64,000 nt of DNA from Prinsepia uniflora (GCA_032719365.1 CM064874.1:28816716-28880715), one strand, 5' to 3'; shown: positions 33,048 to 47,033, numbered from the stretch's first letter. Made by a program: numbers and translations. The notes: generated by a model from the letters alone, not told the origin.

Positions 33048-35896
33048 TGTGACGCCCCGGAAATTCGAAAAAGGAAAATTTGGAAATTTTGAAGGAAAAT
33101 GACGATTTTGCCCTTGGAATTAGGCGAAAAGTTGACTTTTAATTTGCGCGGTCAAACGGACTTTGACCGATGACCGTGACGTAGTTCGGGACGTCACGAG
33201 TTCATAGACAGGTGGCACGCCCAATTTCGACATTCGAGGAGAAAGTTACGACGTGCGAAAGTTTGAGGGTAATTTGGTCACAATGGGCCATTTGTTGACT
33301 TTTTGATTCGGACCCTATTTGGACCTTCCGTAAGTACCATTGGATAGGTCTCGGGATGCTGAATCCGTAGACAGGCGGCATGCGTCAATCGGAGTTCGAA
33401 CGAGAAAGTTATGGATCTAGAATTGTGAAGGGCAAAATGGTAAATGACGATGAAAAGGGTAAAATGGTAATTGTGAACAGTAAAGAAATTAGATGAGACA
33501 AGTGGCTGTAGTAGACTTATTTAAATTGGCTGAATCAGCCCTTAAGATGACTCAGGAGTAGTTGTGAGTGACACATGTCACTCACAAATGATCATTAGTG
33601 GCACTTTGTATAATTATTGAAATTAATCAGCTGTTGCATATGTTCGTATAAACCTCAGTATTCGACAAAACAAGAACACAGAGAACATACAACCCTTGTC
33701 TTCATATTGATCAATCCCTTCCCTCCCCGATTTTGAGAGATTGAACAGAGAATAAAAGGGTGAAATTGGGTGAGTATACTGAGTGAAATAAATCGAGAGG
33801 AAGACTGGAATTAGACTGAGAACTGAGACAAAAACCCGAAAAACTAACTAAACATCTAAATCTCGATTTTGATTTTGTAAACGGTTTCGAGGGAAATTGA
33901 GCTTGAATTCAGCTCCTTGGGAGTGAGACGAGTCGAACTGGATCAAGAACGAAGGCAATTCGAGGTGTTTTGACTTAGAACAGAACGGGGGAGGAAACTG
34001 GATTTTCGATCTTGAGTCGTGGATTTGAGGCCATGGGACGGTGAAATTGATCTTGGAAATGTGTTCCTTATGATTCCACGATGCTTCATGATGCATCAAT
34101 TGCAGGAAAACGATGGCAAATGAGGGAGTTCCATGAAAGCACAGCGTACGGCTGTTCTTCGTGGAATCAAGTTCAGTTCAATACGATTCAGGTAACGTTT
34201 GATGTAATTCGAGTTACAGAACCTAAATTAAGTTTCTAATGATGTAAATGGACGATTGAATTGAAGGAATTAACTGGGAATGGACAGGGTCCCAGTCGGG
34301 TTGCATCGCGGGCTATCCAGACCCGTTTACCAGGTAAACGGGCGAAGGAGATCACTGTTCATGGCTACTGTTCACGGCGCGTGGACTCACGCGCAGCCAC
34401 TCACGGCGGCGCGTGGGGGCGCATGAGGGGGAATCCCGAGGTACGGTCAACATGAAACTTGTCCTATTTAATGTAACGAACATATTTGGTTTTGGTTGCG
34501 AGTCGATCGGACGCCGTCTCGATAATGTTTCGAGGGTTCGAAGGGTTATGTTACGTATTAAATTAATATTAAATTCCCGTAAAATTATGATAAATTAATA
34601 TGATGATAATTAGGTCCCTAGTGACCCTGAGTAATGATTTTGGACAGGATTCGGGATTCCTGGCAAGTGTCGGAAATTACGGAAACGCGTGCAGCGCGGG
34701 AAACGAGCAATTTGGACGGTGTGTGAGTGGACGTTTGTTTTATAAATTTATATGCATGCATAGTTAATTGTTTTTCCATGATTGATTGCATGAATTGACT
34801 TGCAATGATGTCCTGATGATGTGGCATGATTATGTGTGATTTAATGAATATTTTAATCGGTCTTTCGGACACGTTTTTCGAAGAAATGTGCAAATGGTAT
34901 TTTGGGCTAGGCCCGGAGTTAAAAAGGTTTCCAAAGGAGTATTTTGACTTAATTGGTGAGTCAAGGATAATTTTTGGGTTATTATAATGTTTTTTATGTG
35001 ATTTTACGGATTTACGTGTAAAGGATATTTGGGCTTGAGTCCCGGTTGGTAATGATTTGACTTAGTTTGAAGTCAAGGATGTGATTGAGATGTTTTGGGA
35101 TATGCTCCCGGATGGTTTTCATTGTGATTGTGATTGTGAATACCCAGACGGTCGAAGCTATGGGTGTTCCCAGACGACCGAAGCTTGGGGATATGGTTGT
35201 GATTGTTCCTAGACGGCTGGTACTCGGGGTGAGATATTTTCCCAGATAGCCACGACTTGGGGTGTTCCCAGACGGCTAACGCTCGGGGTGATACGTGCCG
35301 GGGCAGTCGGAGCTCGGGGTGACTTCCCAGATGACTGAGGCACGGGTTATGGCCTACGCGTAGTGTCGGTGTGACAGTGTAATGGTTTGTGCACTTGTGA
35401 ACAGTGCGGATTGATTGATTGATTGAGTAATGGATTGTTGACTTTGTGCATAGTACTATTTGATGTTGATTGTGGTTACGTACTGGTATTGAGTACGAGT
35501 TTTGGTCCGTGTGGCCAAGTGACTATGTTTTCATGTGTTGGCCTGAGAGCCGAGAATTTGACTTGTTACATGGTTTGGCTGAAAGCCGGTGATTGTGTTC
35601 CATATGTTTTTCCCTATGCATGCAGGTTTGATAAACTGGAGGGTAAACAATGTGTTTTGATAAATGTGTTTTAACGAATATATTTTTGTCCACTCACACT
35701 TTTCTGTTTTTGATGACCCTCCAGGCCGTGGCACAACGTTCGGGGCTGATCTCGAGGCGGAGGCATGAGCGGAAATTAGCGCAGTTATCCCTTGTCTGAT
35801 AGGTACTGAAGGATAGTTTCGGGACTTCAGTTGACTTGTCAGACGGGAGCAGGACCCGACACGGTTATCGAGGTCCAATTGGGACGGGTCCTGTCA
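33048..35896 (+). mobile_element. Solo LTR inside chromovirus pol, TSD CACTA
   Basis: Starts TGTGACGCCCCGGAAATTC and ends GGGACGGGTCCTGTCA, 2,849 bp. The flanks are cacta (33043-33047) and cacta (35897-35901). All boundary motifs are intact: GTGAGTGGAC (34723-34732), ATGCATGC (about 34752 and 35616), GTCCACTCAC (35688-35697) and CCCTCCAG (35718-35724). A hairpin array of ttcccagacggctaacgctcggg type spans 35140-35350, and U3 modules with GTAGACAGG-like cores lie near 33205 and 33371. This is the youngest layer of the nest. Confidence 0.94.
35140..35350 (+). repeat. Hairpin array with cccagacggctgacgctcggg-like units
   Basis: Six or seven units of 25-45 bp such as tcccagacggctaacgctcg, pairing ccgagc-like and gctcggg-like ends. 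It occupies the same place in the LTR as the unrelated arrays of the other families. Confidence 0.7.
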
Positions 35897-35901
35897 CACT
35901 A

Positions 35902-37230
35902 GGAAAATAACACCAGTCATCTTGGGTAGCCTCACATCGATAGGTCTACCCCCCTTATGTCTCACCAATTTCACCATAGAGAATTACCTTACCAAGGTTA
36001 CCACATAAATATCATCACTTTTATCACATCCGTAGCTCCAGTCGACTCACCGACTTCCATACCTTAACCAATCAAGGACATCTCCGTATCCATCCAATTT
36101 ACAATCTCAAGACGTGGAAGAGTGGATAGCCTGAGACCTACCAAATACATACGTCCTGGTTAAACTTACATCCATGTCACCATTTTAGAGGCTACTCAGG
36201 CCTCCTGCCAAGTAATTGCAATCCTCGGGTATGTGGTCCCAACTAATCACCCTTTAAGGTCCAACATGGGCCCTACCAACTCTTCCCTCGCCTGTCACAT
36301 CAACAATCAATGCAGAAGCCAATCCTTGCTCCATTGCACCCCAATAATGCCATATCACTTTATCAATCGATATAACCATTTCTTTAGGATGTGACCAGAC
36401 GACCCACAATCATGAGCAATTAACCTTAGCATTTTATCACTCAGTGGACCCAACTGGCTTCCCACTGTACTGGACCATCTCCTAAGTCCAAATTTGTGTG
36501 TACTACGGGTCTCTGCCCAAACCTTCAATCACTAAGTGAAATTGACACGACCCATCCAAATCCATAAGTCTAGTAAACAGAATCCATCAATTCATAACCC
36601 TTCAGTATCTGACCCTATTCCAATCCTTGGAATCCCAAGGGCCAAACATTTCTCAATCGAAAGGTCGATCGTGTCAGAAACCATAGTTATATTCGATCTT
36701 TCCGGCTCCTCTTGAGCCCTATTACATTACTATGACTCTTCTTAAGTCCTAACCAATATCCTGACTCATTTTGAGTCCCGAATCCATATCTCGACTCCTC
36801 TCGAGTCCAATCTTGACTCATTTTGAGTCCAAACTCATAACATTCATCCATGCCATCATTGGCATATCCAGTCACCTAGCAATTACCACTGGTGAACCAC
36901 ATCTTATACGACATATAAGGCCTAAGGGATATCCCATCATTTTCTAGACTCGTTAGACACACATTCCACTTAAGGAATTCACTGAGAATAATCTCATCCC
37001 AGGTCCAACCTGCCCATTTGTGCTACCTTTCTAGCCTCTGGGCTCATTCATTCTTGGGACCCACACAAGTCCATGTTTAATAATTAGTAGTTCATAGTGT
37101 ACACTGATTAACATTTGACCCCCAATCCAGGGTCAATCTCATTCTGAGACATGATGCTTATGTTTCGGACCAGGTCGCGCACGAGGCTTACGTTTCGAAG
37201 ACATGATGTGGCAACAGAATCAGCAACCTA
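35902..37230 (-). pseudogene. Gag/protease side of chromovirus interior, mostly unreadable
   Basis: Starting 27 bases inside the PBS, a minus-strand ATG (37204-37202) opens MSSKRKPRARPGPKHKHHVS and then hits a stop, as a decayed gag N-terminus would. The remaining ~1.2 kb has scattered short frames and no domain I can name. A run of (t)tgagtc repeats at 36700-36830 reflects local duplication (cctcttgagtcc, cttaagtcc, ttttgagtcc). Confidence 0.5.
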
Positions 37231-37244
37231 GTGCTCTGATACCA
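37231..37244 (-). other. Primer binding site, tRNA-iMet type
   Basis: Plus strand gtgctctgatacca, that is TGGTATCAGAGCAC on the minus strand, three bases from the LTR at 37248. Confidence 0.93.
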
Positions 37245-37247
37245 ATT

Positions 37248-39871
37248 TGATAGGACCCGTCCCCGAAGGACTTTGATAACCGTGCCCGATCCTGCTTCCG
37301 TATGACAAGTAAGCTGAAGTTACGAATTTACCCTTAGCACATGCCAAACAAGGGATAACCTCACCTGTGCCCACTCATACCTCCACCTCCCGATCAGCCT
37401 CGATCATCGCACCACGACGTGGAGGATCAATAAAACAGAAAAGGTGTGAGTGGACAAAAAAAACTTTTATAAATACATTTATCAAAATACATTCTTACCC
37501 TCCAGTTTCACAAACATGCATGCATATCATAAACCATGAGTAAAATATATCTGGGCACAAATGTTTATAAATCACAAATCTCAATAAAACCATGAGACTC
37601 ATTTCCATATCCAATCTCATAGTCACGTTATCCCTACAACGCGTGAAAATCAATAGGCTCAAGGACCGCTCAAAATCCGAGCATGTCGTTGTGAACACAT
37701 CACCAGCCGACAATCCAGATCGTCGTGAACACATCATTGACTGATCTCCACATAATCCAGCACATCTGATTTGAGTCGAGCCTCCCTCAGCTGCACGACA
37801 ACAAACCGTGCTACGTGACCTCTCCGGGCGAAGACATCTTATCCCGGAGGAGAGCGTTATCTCCAGGGTTCATTCCGGGGAAACAAATTCCCAACTGGAA
37901 GCCCTAATATCGACAACACAGGGTGCACTCTGGGGGAAACATATTCCCAACCGAAAGCCCTAAATATCTGCAACATATTATCACCATGAAAACCAGTGAA
38001 AAACAGTTGCATTTGAATCAAATCATTTTCAACATAGGGTTTCGGCCCAAAACATAGTTTCCTCAAAATCCGTAAAACAGAAGTCCCGATTATTTCATAA
38101 ATCTGAAAACCATTAGTATCATCATGTAATCACATGGAACTACCAATCCAATCAAAATCACATCTCCCATGGGTCTCAAGCCCAAAATATCATTTTCAGG
38201 CAAATCCGTGCAACCGCAACTTCAGTTTCCATTTTCACATATCCATCAAATCAATCCCTGACTCATAATCTGAGTCAAAACCAATCTCAAATCCCGGGCC
38301 TTCGCCCAAATCAGCAGTTTCACAGTTTTCTCGAAAATCATGCCCAAAACAATATAAAACAATATAATATTCCCAAAATCTAATCATCATATTGAAACAT
38401 TAATCATACCAAATCATGTTAAATCATATAAGAAAGTATTTAAAACATATATGCATGTATTCTGGGTAGAAAACAAAAGTCCACTCACACACCGTCCATA
38501 TCGCTCGTTTTCCGAGCTGCACACCTTTCCGTATTATTTGACACTTTCCAAGAATCCCAACTCATGTCCAAAATCATCCTTAAGGGTCACTAAGGACTCA
38601 ATTAAGATCATATTAACTTCCCATAATTTTTCGAGAATGAAATACGAATTTAAAACAAAACATAACACTACGGACCCTCGAAACTTATCGAAACGGTGTC
38701 CGATCGACTCGAAACCAATGCCAAAATGTTCGTTACATTAAAAGGAACAAGTTTCATGTTGAACTCACCTCGAGATAAGCTACTACGCGCCCACACGAGC
38801 CGTCGTGAGTGGCTGTGCATGGGTGCCACGTGCCTGCTACAGTGCAGAGCACTGTTCATCTTCTCAAGCCGTTTATTTATCAGTCAATTCGACTTCATTT
38901 TCGACAATTTAAACGTTAATATGCATCAAAGTAAGCTTAATTCAGGATCTATATCGTTGATTTCATGAAATTGGGCCCCAAATCACTCGACTCGAAGTGA
39001 ATACTCGATGGGTTCTTAATCAGGTTCCACCCAATTTCAAGCCATTTCCTTAAATTAATCACATAAGAAGTATCATATTTTCATTCTAATAAAAAATTCC
39101 AGTTCAATTTGAGTCCGTCTTACCCGTAATTATTCGAACTCAACCATGGGATTTCCGAACAGTCGCCAGGTGTGTTCTTTCCCATTTCTGTGTCTATCCT
39201 CTTCAAATTTGAGATAATTACACCCCAATCAATCTCAGAAGACTCAATTGATGTTTAGTTTCCTTCCTTACCGCCCACAATTCCACTTTCGAATTTTGGA
39301 AAAACATGAACGACGGGCGGTTTTGAGTGTGGGTCTAGGTGGGTTCGAAGCCCATCATTCATCCTTAAATGTCCTCTCATTTTTCTCTCTGGGTACGTTC
39401 AATCTTTCTGTGGCGTTCAGGGAGGCTTCAGGGTGATCAAACCCGCAGTACTATGTTTTTCCTTCGCAATTTCACACAAACACGTACATATACATACTCA
39501 AATCAAGCATCATCTTATACTTGCCACCAATCTCAATTATAAAGTGACAGGTGTCACTAAATAGATTGAATGAGTGACGATCAGGCTGACTCAGCCATTA
39601 ACCCGTCCAATTTACCATTTTGCCTTTCTTTGACAAATTACCAAATTGTCCTTCGTTGTCTCAGACCCGTATCTTTTACATCCGAACTTCGATTGACGCA
39701 TGCCGCCTGTCTACGGATTCAGGATCTCGAGACCTATCCAACGGTCCTTACGAAAATTCCAAACAAGGTCCCGATCAAAAAGTCAATTTTCGGCCCTTAT
39801 AACCAGGGGCAAAATCCTCATTTCCTTTAAATTTTCCAAATTTTCCTTTTTCGAATTTCCAGGTCGTTACA
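37248..39871 (-). repeat. 5' LTR of chromovirus-like element
   Basis: Plus-strand TGATAGGACCCGTCC...TTTCCAGGTCGTTACA, 2,624 bp. The internal order matches 28221-30880, with the motif set at GTGAGTGGAC (near 37446), CATGCATGC (near 37515) and GTCCACTCACAC (near 38479). The first bases differ from the other copy by a single transition (tgaTagg versus tgaCagg). Confidence 0.9.
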
Positions 39872-40239
39872 TAAAGTGGTAATTTGGTAATTGTACATTT
39901 TGACATGTGAATAATGTGTTTTAGTCTAGAAAGGTCTAGCACTGTTCCTCCAAAAACCTCACACTGACCTATGTGTGATTAAATTGGTGTGTGTATGTTG
40001 GTTTGAGGAGGTTCGATGGAGGTTGGCCGAAGATAACAATAATAAAGTAGAATCGTGAGTGTGTGAATGTGAAAGAATGGCGAAGGTAGAGAAAAGCATT
40101 GGAAAAATGAGAGGAAGAAAAAGGATAATAGAGGAAAAAGAAAGGGAGGAAAGGCCTAGAAATAGATAATAAAAAAAAACTACATGGCTGTGATGCCCAA
40201 AAATTTTCGTGGCTTGTCCCTATGTTTCGGGACCATCTA

Positions 40240-43122
40240 TGACAGGACTCACCCCGATTATCACCCCAATAACCGAGGTGAACCCTGCTCCCATCTGACA
40301 ACCTAACACAAAAGACCGAAACAACCTCACGAAAACCACAAATTACATTGTCATATGAAGGAGAATTAAAACATCCAACTAGTCAACCGTTATACAGAGC
40401 ATAGTACCAAACAAAGTAAAACAAAACCACACACAGAGTACACGCACAACGGAACACTAAAACCACTCCGGGAAAACGCTCGAGTACTCTATGCCTCCGA
40501 CGCTGCCTCAACGTCAACCCCCGCGCTAGCTCCACGACCTGGAGGGCAATTAAAAACCAGAAGGTGTGAGTGGACCAAAAAGAATAAAAGTTCAAAAACC
40601 ATTTCATAAACAAACCAGGGTTTGGCCCTCCGTTTTGAAAACATGCATGCATAACCTAGTTTCTGAAAACATTTATAAATCACATTATGTTCATCATGGA
40701 AACCGCAGCAACATAAACACAGTAGGATAAACGTTATAAAACATTAGCAGTAAAACATCAGATACCAATATAATCATCTGATCAAACCTGCTGGATCTAT
40801 CCGAGTCTTTAAACTCCTGAGTCTTTAAACTCAATCCAGGCCTCAATATAATCCGAGTCTTTAAACACCCGAGTCTTTAAACTCAACAGGCCTATGGGGG
40901 AAAATAGCAATATCCAAGTCTTTAAACTCAATCCGGGTCTTTAAACCCAATCCGGGCCCGTCCCCCGTCAATCATAATCCTGGTCTTTAAACCCAATATC
41001 CAGATCCAACACATCCAATCCAAAAACCGTTTGAAAACCATTTCTAAATCCATATCCAAACCCGAATCCGAAACCACTGGTCTGAAGCCCTTCCGGCGTC
41101 CAGAACCGTCATTCCGAACCCAAATCTGGAAAACCACTTTTCAACTTTAAAACCAAATTCCGCTTTCCGAAATCCGATTCTAAAACCGAAAACTCTTGAT
41201 CATCAAATCATGTCTCAAAATCCATTATAATCCTTGAAAACCATTTATCGTTTGAAATCCCAAAATCATGGCATCAAAATCAGAAATCAAGCATTTCTCG
41301 AAAAACGTGCCAAATACGTTATTTCTCGAAAAACGTGCAATTATGTAAAACAGTTATAGCATATTCAAAGAATCATGAAATCACATATAAAACCATAAAT
41401 CAAGTAATTAAAATCAGTTATGCATGCTTAGTTTAAAGGAAGAAGTCCACTCACAGTTACCAGGTACGTCACTCGCGTCCCAAACGTCCTGTACGTTCCT
41501 CGTCCGCCTCAGAGATTCCCGATCCTGTCACAAGTCACCAAAATACGTCACTAGCACGTCCACTAAGGTTCTCCTAATTTTCCCCAAATTTTCCCGAACT
41601 TCAAACGTAACTAACCAGGACCCTAAACCTTCCGAATCCTCGAACTAACTCGAAACGACGTCCGGTTGTCCCGAAACCTGTCCCAACAGATTAGTTACAA
41701 CGATTAGACCAAAAACCTAGTTGGACGTTTCCCCAGAAAACATCGCACGCGCCGTCCAAAGTGGCTGCGCGTGGGCTTCACGCGCCTGCACACAGTCACT
41801 GTTCATCTTCTTCCTCGATGGTCAGACCTGTCTGAACCGGCGTGACCGGTTCTCCACCTTCCTGCAACCAATTCTATCCCTCTATCCACCAATAGCTTCG
41901 TCCTCATCCTAGAAATCCATTCCTCTCAACCAAAACGGCATCACCACCTAAATCTCATCCTCCCAACTCAAAACAGAAACCACCCAAAACTCTGTTCTTG
42001 CTCCCAGCCACCCGTGAAATCCCCCGTCACAGTTTCACCACTAGCAGCTTCCTAGGGACCTACTTAGTCGACTAGCACTCACCAAACACCTCGACTCATT
42101 CCCAAAAGCCACGACTTTCAATTTGAAATTAACGGCAAAACAAAGCGTATAAAAGGAATTGAGGAATTACCTTTGTCCCGTCCGCCACCGTGAGCTCCGT
42201 CGTGCCGAATCGACTTTCCTCAGGCCTCTCGACACCACCATGGTTTCAATTGATGATTTTATCACAGGAAGTGCACCACCGTGCACGGTGGTCCACGGCT
42301 CTGTGTCTTCTGGCTTTCCTCACAGTCCCAAGTCTCTCACACGCTCACCACCTTCCCAAACCACTCACCAGCCTTCCACTTAGCCGCTGCTCACTCACTC
42401 GATCACTAAAACACACAAACACACACTGCAATCGTTCAATTCCTCCCTCAAACTCAGTCTCTGTTTTTCTCCCTCGTGCACGACTACACAATCACACACG
42501 GCTAAATTAATTTGCCCGTGCACCCTAGAAGCCACTAGAGCACCCCCACGTGTCCACCATCCCATGGCTCAAACTCAAAATATCCAATCCCTCCTATAGA
42601 CTTGTCCCAATCTGCATTACACACTTCCCAAGGCACCAAAAGACCAAAATGCCCCTATGAATCAACATTACCATTTTGCCCTTCGCCGTTCTAGACCCGT
42701 AACTCACTCGTCCTACGTCCGATGAAAGCATGCCGGTTGTCGTTGAACTCAGGATGACGAGATCTACCTAACGGTCCTCGGTCTACGTGTAAAAACTCTA
42801 TTGTACAAAAAGTCAATTCTTCCCCCTATTTTAACCAAATTACCTTAATGCCCTCAACCTTCCGAACATCATAACTTCCTCCTCGGATGTTGGAATCGGG
42901 CGTGCCACCTGTCTACGGACTCGTGACGTCCCGAACTACGTCACATTCATCGGTTAATGCCCAATTGACCGTCCGAACTAAAAGTCAACATTTTGCCCAA
43001 ATTAGGGGCAAAATCGTCATTCTACGCCCAAAGTCCAAAAGTAACCACCTAACCACCGATTAACTTAGTTAAGCCCTCACTAAACACTTCCTTAATCCTG
43101 ACTCCCGGGACGGGTCCTTACA
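40240..43122 (-). mobile_element. Solo LTR, TSD ATCTA
   Basis: Plus-strand TGACAGGACTCACCCC...GGGACGGGTCCTTACA, 2,883 bp. The flanks are atcta (40235-40239) and atcta (43123-43127). It contains the antisense motif set (CCTGGAGGG near 40540, GTGAGTGGAC near 40567, CATGCATGC near 40643, GTCCACTCACAG near 41446). A gagtctttaaactc hairpin array (40801-40997) ties it to the LARD at 187-6145. Confidence 0.93.
40801..40997 (-). repeat. Mini-hairpin array, unit gagtctttaaactc
   Basis: About eight near-palindromic units, antisense to those at 1161-1372, including the shared spacer gggcccgtcccccgtcaatc. Confidence 0.85.
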
Positions 43123-43695
43123 ATCTAGCTCGAAATAAAGGACACTAGAGGGATGTAGGAGGAGTTGAATAAGGCGTAGGAATACTTGGGAAAAACCTAG
43201 ACGAAAGGTGGTCGTGGATGATAGATTCGAACTTGGACTTTGAGGTAAGTTTCCTCCAATTTGAGGTTATAGAGCTTGTTCTAAGTGAGATTAAAGAATT
43301 GTAGACGTAGACAAGAGAGAAAACAATGAAGAACGATGATATTGGCATCAAGCCGGGTCTTGCGCTCAGGCTCGCGGGTCGACTCAGCTGGAGCTTGTTA
43401 GAGTCTAAGACTGGCACGTGGTTGCCACACGCAGGGGGAATAGGCAGCGTGTGAGGGCCCGTCAAGGTGATTTTTGGGATGTGTCCAACATGGTTTTTTT
43501 AGTACTCTTCGATATAGATCTAATGGTATAGGTTTCGTGATAATTGGACGTCGTTAAGGTACTGTTTTGGTTATTCAAAGATATATGCTTATGTTTAAAT
43601 GATGAATTGGGATTTGGGATTACCACACGATTTGGATTTAAAATATAACCCTAAATGATGGTTTATCATAAGTACTTTCAATTTGTGGGATTTAA

Positions 43696-46420
43696 TGTCA
43701 GGACCCGTCCCAAATATCACCTCGATACCTGAGACGAACCCTGCTCCCGTCTGACAATCACACTTAAAGTACCATAATAACCTCAACACAACCATAAGCA
43801 TAACTATCAGACAAGGGAGTAAATAAAATACAACCGTAAGTCAGAGCATAGTTTATACAAAACAGGCACAAAATCCTACTAGGGCTAATCTCGCAACGGA
43901 AGGACGTCGTAAGCTTTATGCCTCGGATCCTGCCTCAACGTTTACCCCAGCGCTATCACCACAACCTGGAGGGAAAATTTAAAACAAAAGTGTGAGTGGA
44001 CTAAAAGAAATAAAAGTTTTCAAAAATCGTTTAACATCAAACCAGGGTTAAGAAAAACCATAAGATTTTTCCCTCCGTTTTAAAAACATGCATGCCTAAC
44101 GACGTATCAGAAAACCACATCATAAAACAGTATAATCAGTATGCGAAGATCGTATCATAAAACCAAATCCAAAAATATCAAATTTCGATCAAACCTACTG
44201 GGTCTATTCGAGTCTTTAAACTCAACCAGGCCTCAAATGTAATCCGAGTCTTTAAACTCCCGAGTCTTTAAACTCAATAGGCCTACGGGGGTAATATCGT
44301 AAATATCCGAGTCTTTAAACTCTCGAGTCTTTAAACTCAATCTGGGCCTGTCCCCCGTCAATCAGAATCCGGGTCTTTAAACCCAATATCCAGATCCAGC
44401 AAATCCAATCCAAAAACCAATTGAAAACCAAGTCTCAATCCATATCCAAACCCGAATCCGAAATCATCTGTCTGAAGCCCTTCCTGCGTTCAGAACCGTC
44501 ATTCCGAACCCAAATCCGGAATTCCACGAAATACAATTTGAAACCAAAACCAGGTTGCCAAAATCATGTCTCATAATTCATTATGACCATCAGAACACAA
44601 TTATAATTGGAAATCCCAAAGTACAGCATCAAAATCAGAAATCTAGCTTTTTCTCGAAAACATGCAAAAGCCCGAAAATGTCTCGAAAAACGTGCAAGCA
44701 TAGCAATCACATGTATTCATCATTAACAAGAATAAAAACATACTGTAAACCATAAAACAGAAATAAAACATTTAGGCATGCTCGTAAGAAAAGAAAGAGT
44801 CCACTCAAGAATCAGAAAGTGTCAATCGCGCTCCTTGCGCTCCTCGACCGTCTCAGGTGTCTCCCGTCCTGTCAATAGGCACCAAATAGGGTCACAATTA
44901 CATCAAAGATGCTAACCCTAATCTCCCCTAATTTTCGGGAATTTATTCGTAATTAAAACTTAGACCCTAAACCGTCCGGATTCCCAAACTATCCCGTAAC
45001 ATCGTCCGATTAACCCGAAAATTGCACCAATGGATTCCTTAGAACATTTAGAACCAAAACCATGTTGGAAGTTTGGCCGGAATCCTCCCCACGCGCCCCC
45101 ACGTGCCGCCCAAAGTGGCTGCGCGTGGGCCTCACGCGCCTGCTACAGTGCATCTTCAACCTCGAGTCACCCGGTTCAACTGTGTTGAACCGGCATGACC
45201 GGTTCTCCTCCAATCTTCCACCATTTCCATCCAATCCAATCCCATAAGCTTCGTCCAGTTCCGTGCAACTAAACCCATTCCTAAAATCGAAGAATCGCGG
45301 CCTAAAACCTATCATCTTCATCCCTGAAACAAACGGCCCGTTTGCCCTGTTTTGGCCGCTGGCCACCCAGGTCCTCCCCCGTCACGGCACCACACTCAGA
45401 CGACTCCTGGGACCTTCAGGAGTCTCACCCTAACCTCCAAATCCCTCGACTCTAGCCCTAGGTCCATGACTTTTGAAAACAAGAAAACGGGAAAACAGGG
45501 GATTCAAACCATACCTTCGAACCGTCCACCGCCGTCTGCACCCCCGTGTGCCACGGTGCCCAGTGGGTCCTCTGCCGTCGTCCTAGCCTCCTATTAGCTT
45601 GGATTGAACCACAACACGGCACAACCACCGTCAAACTCTCACGGCCTCCTCTGTTTCTCTGAAAACTCAGCCTTCCACCGCCGTGTCTCCGTGCACGATT
45701 TCACCCCCAAATTCCGATCACCAACTTCCTATCCTCTCTCTGTTACTCTCACAACTCACACAGAATCGATCACCGTCTCTCAATCTTCACTCTCTGTTTT
45801 TCTGTGTCGAAGCCCAAATGCACGGTTCACATTTGAACAATTTGTGGCCGTGTACATTATACACAAGCCTAGAACCCTCTAGCTCACAACCACGTGTCCA
45901 CTTCCTATGGTCATCAGTACAAAATATCCCAGCCCACTCAGCCACATGTTCTAATCTGATTGGGCCTAAGAGAAAAAGACCAAATTGCCCCTAGGTTTAG
46001 AAATTACCATTTTACCCTCGAACGTTCCAGACCCACAACAATTCCGTCCGACGTCCGATGACAGCGTGCTGCCTGTCGTTGTACTCAGAACGTCGAGACC
46101 TATCTAACGGTCCTCAGTCTACATGAAAATCACAAGTTCACTAAAAAGTCAACATTTTCCTCAATTAGTCAAAATTACGGTAACACCCTCAATCTTCCAA
46201 ACATCATAACTTTTCCTCCGATTGTCCGAATCGGACATGCCACCTGTCTACGGACTCGTGACGTCCTAAACTACGTCACGGTCAATAGTCAACACTCATC
46301 CAACCTGTAAATCAAAAAGTCAACTTTTGACACACTATTCACAAGGGAAAAATCGTCCTTTTATACAATTCTTTTTACAAAATTACATTTATACTCTTCC
46401 CGAAGGTACGGGTTGTTACA
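43696..46420 (-). mobile_element. Solo LTR, TSD TTTAA
   Basis: Plus-strand TGTCAGGACCCGTCCC...GGTACGGGTTGTTACA, 2,725 bp. The flanks are tttaa (43691-43695) and tttaa (46421-46425). It carries the motif set (CCTGGAGGG near 43965, GTGAGTGGAC near 43991, CATGCATGC near 44088). In its GTCCACTCA copy (near 44799) the final C is lost. A gagtctttaaactc array lies at 44209-44385. Confidence 0.93.
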
Positions 46421-47033
46421 TTTAATACCTAATCTGATTATGGTGATTTACTAAGAATTTGATTATGGTATTACGAAAAAAGAGTTAATAAGAGTTGAAA
46501 ATGAGTAATGTTCATGTAAATTATTGAGAGTTTATCTTGACAATTTAATAGTGAATAACTAAGGGAGATTTTGATTAATGGACAAATATTAGAAACTAAG
46601 CTATGGATGTTATTAGTAAATGTTAGGGACAAGTTATGCTGCATATTTTAAGAATATGATTTACATGTATAATTGTTATTATGTAAAGATAAGTACCCTA
46701 ATTAATATAGATTTATGATTTATACTATTGTCATACATAGTTGATAATATAGAGAATGTATGAACGAATCTGTATTTAGGTACTAGTTTATAATTGATGT
46801 TCAAAATAGGAAACATATGATAATGAGAATAAGGTCGATTATAGCCAAACCAGTAAAATTTCCACTACTTGTCAGGGAAGCAGGTTGGACGTGGGCGGTA
46901 CCCCGATAGAAGTGGCTTATGTCGGTTAGTTAATTTGTGGAGTGAAATAAAACATATCCCTTGTCCAACGATAATGGTTAGAAGGGAGTAGGTCCAACAC
47001 AATTACCAAAGTAATTAAGGGCGGGTCTTGTCA

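Larger units (their letters stand above)
28221..39871 (-). mobile_element. Complete Ty3/gypsy chromovirus-like retrotransposon, degenerate, TSD TAAAG
   Basis: Left LTR 28221-30880 and right LTR 37248-39871. The PBS is beside the right LTR and the polypurine tract beside the left, so the element reads on the minus strand. The target duplication is taaag at 28216-28220 and 39872-39876. The interior (30881-37247) holds a decayed gag start, RT and RNase H remnants, and a nested solo LTR (33048-35896). Long LTRs, an iMet PBS, a pol end with gaggacgaaattc and the RT wording point to the Tekay/Del group of chromoviruses. All frames are broken by stops, so it is not autonomous. Confidence 0.92.
27996..47033 (+). 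mobile_element. Solo LTR (1.76 kb net) split by three later insertions, TSD GCCGA
   Basis: Starts TGCAACACCCCGAAAATTC (27996) and ends GGGCGGGTCTTGTCA (47033). The flanks are gccga (27991-27995) and gccga (47034-47038). Its own sequence survives as 27996-28220, 39877-40239, 43128-43695 and 46426-47033. Removing the insertions and one copy of each target site gives about 1,764 bp. The insertions are the complete element at 28221-39871 and solo LTRs at 40240-43122 and 43696-46420. Confidence 0.9.

Noticed and set aside
43145..43465. A 106-codon minus-strand frame between two solo LTRs
   Set aside because: It is the middle of the split solo LTR 27996-47033. The equivalent region in other LTRs is non-coding.
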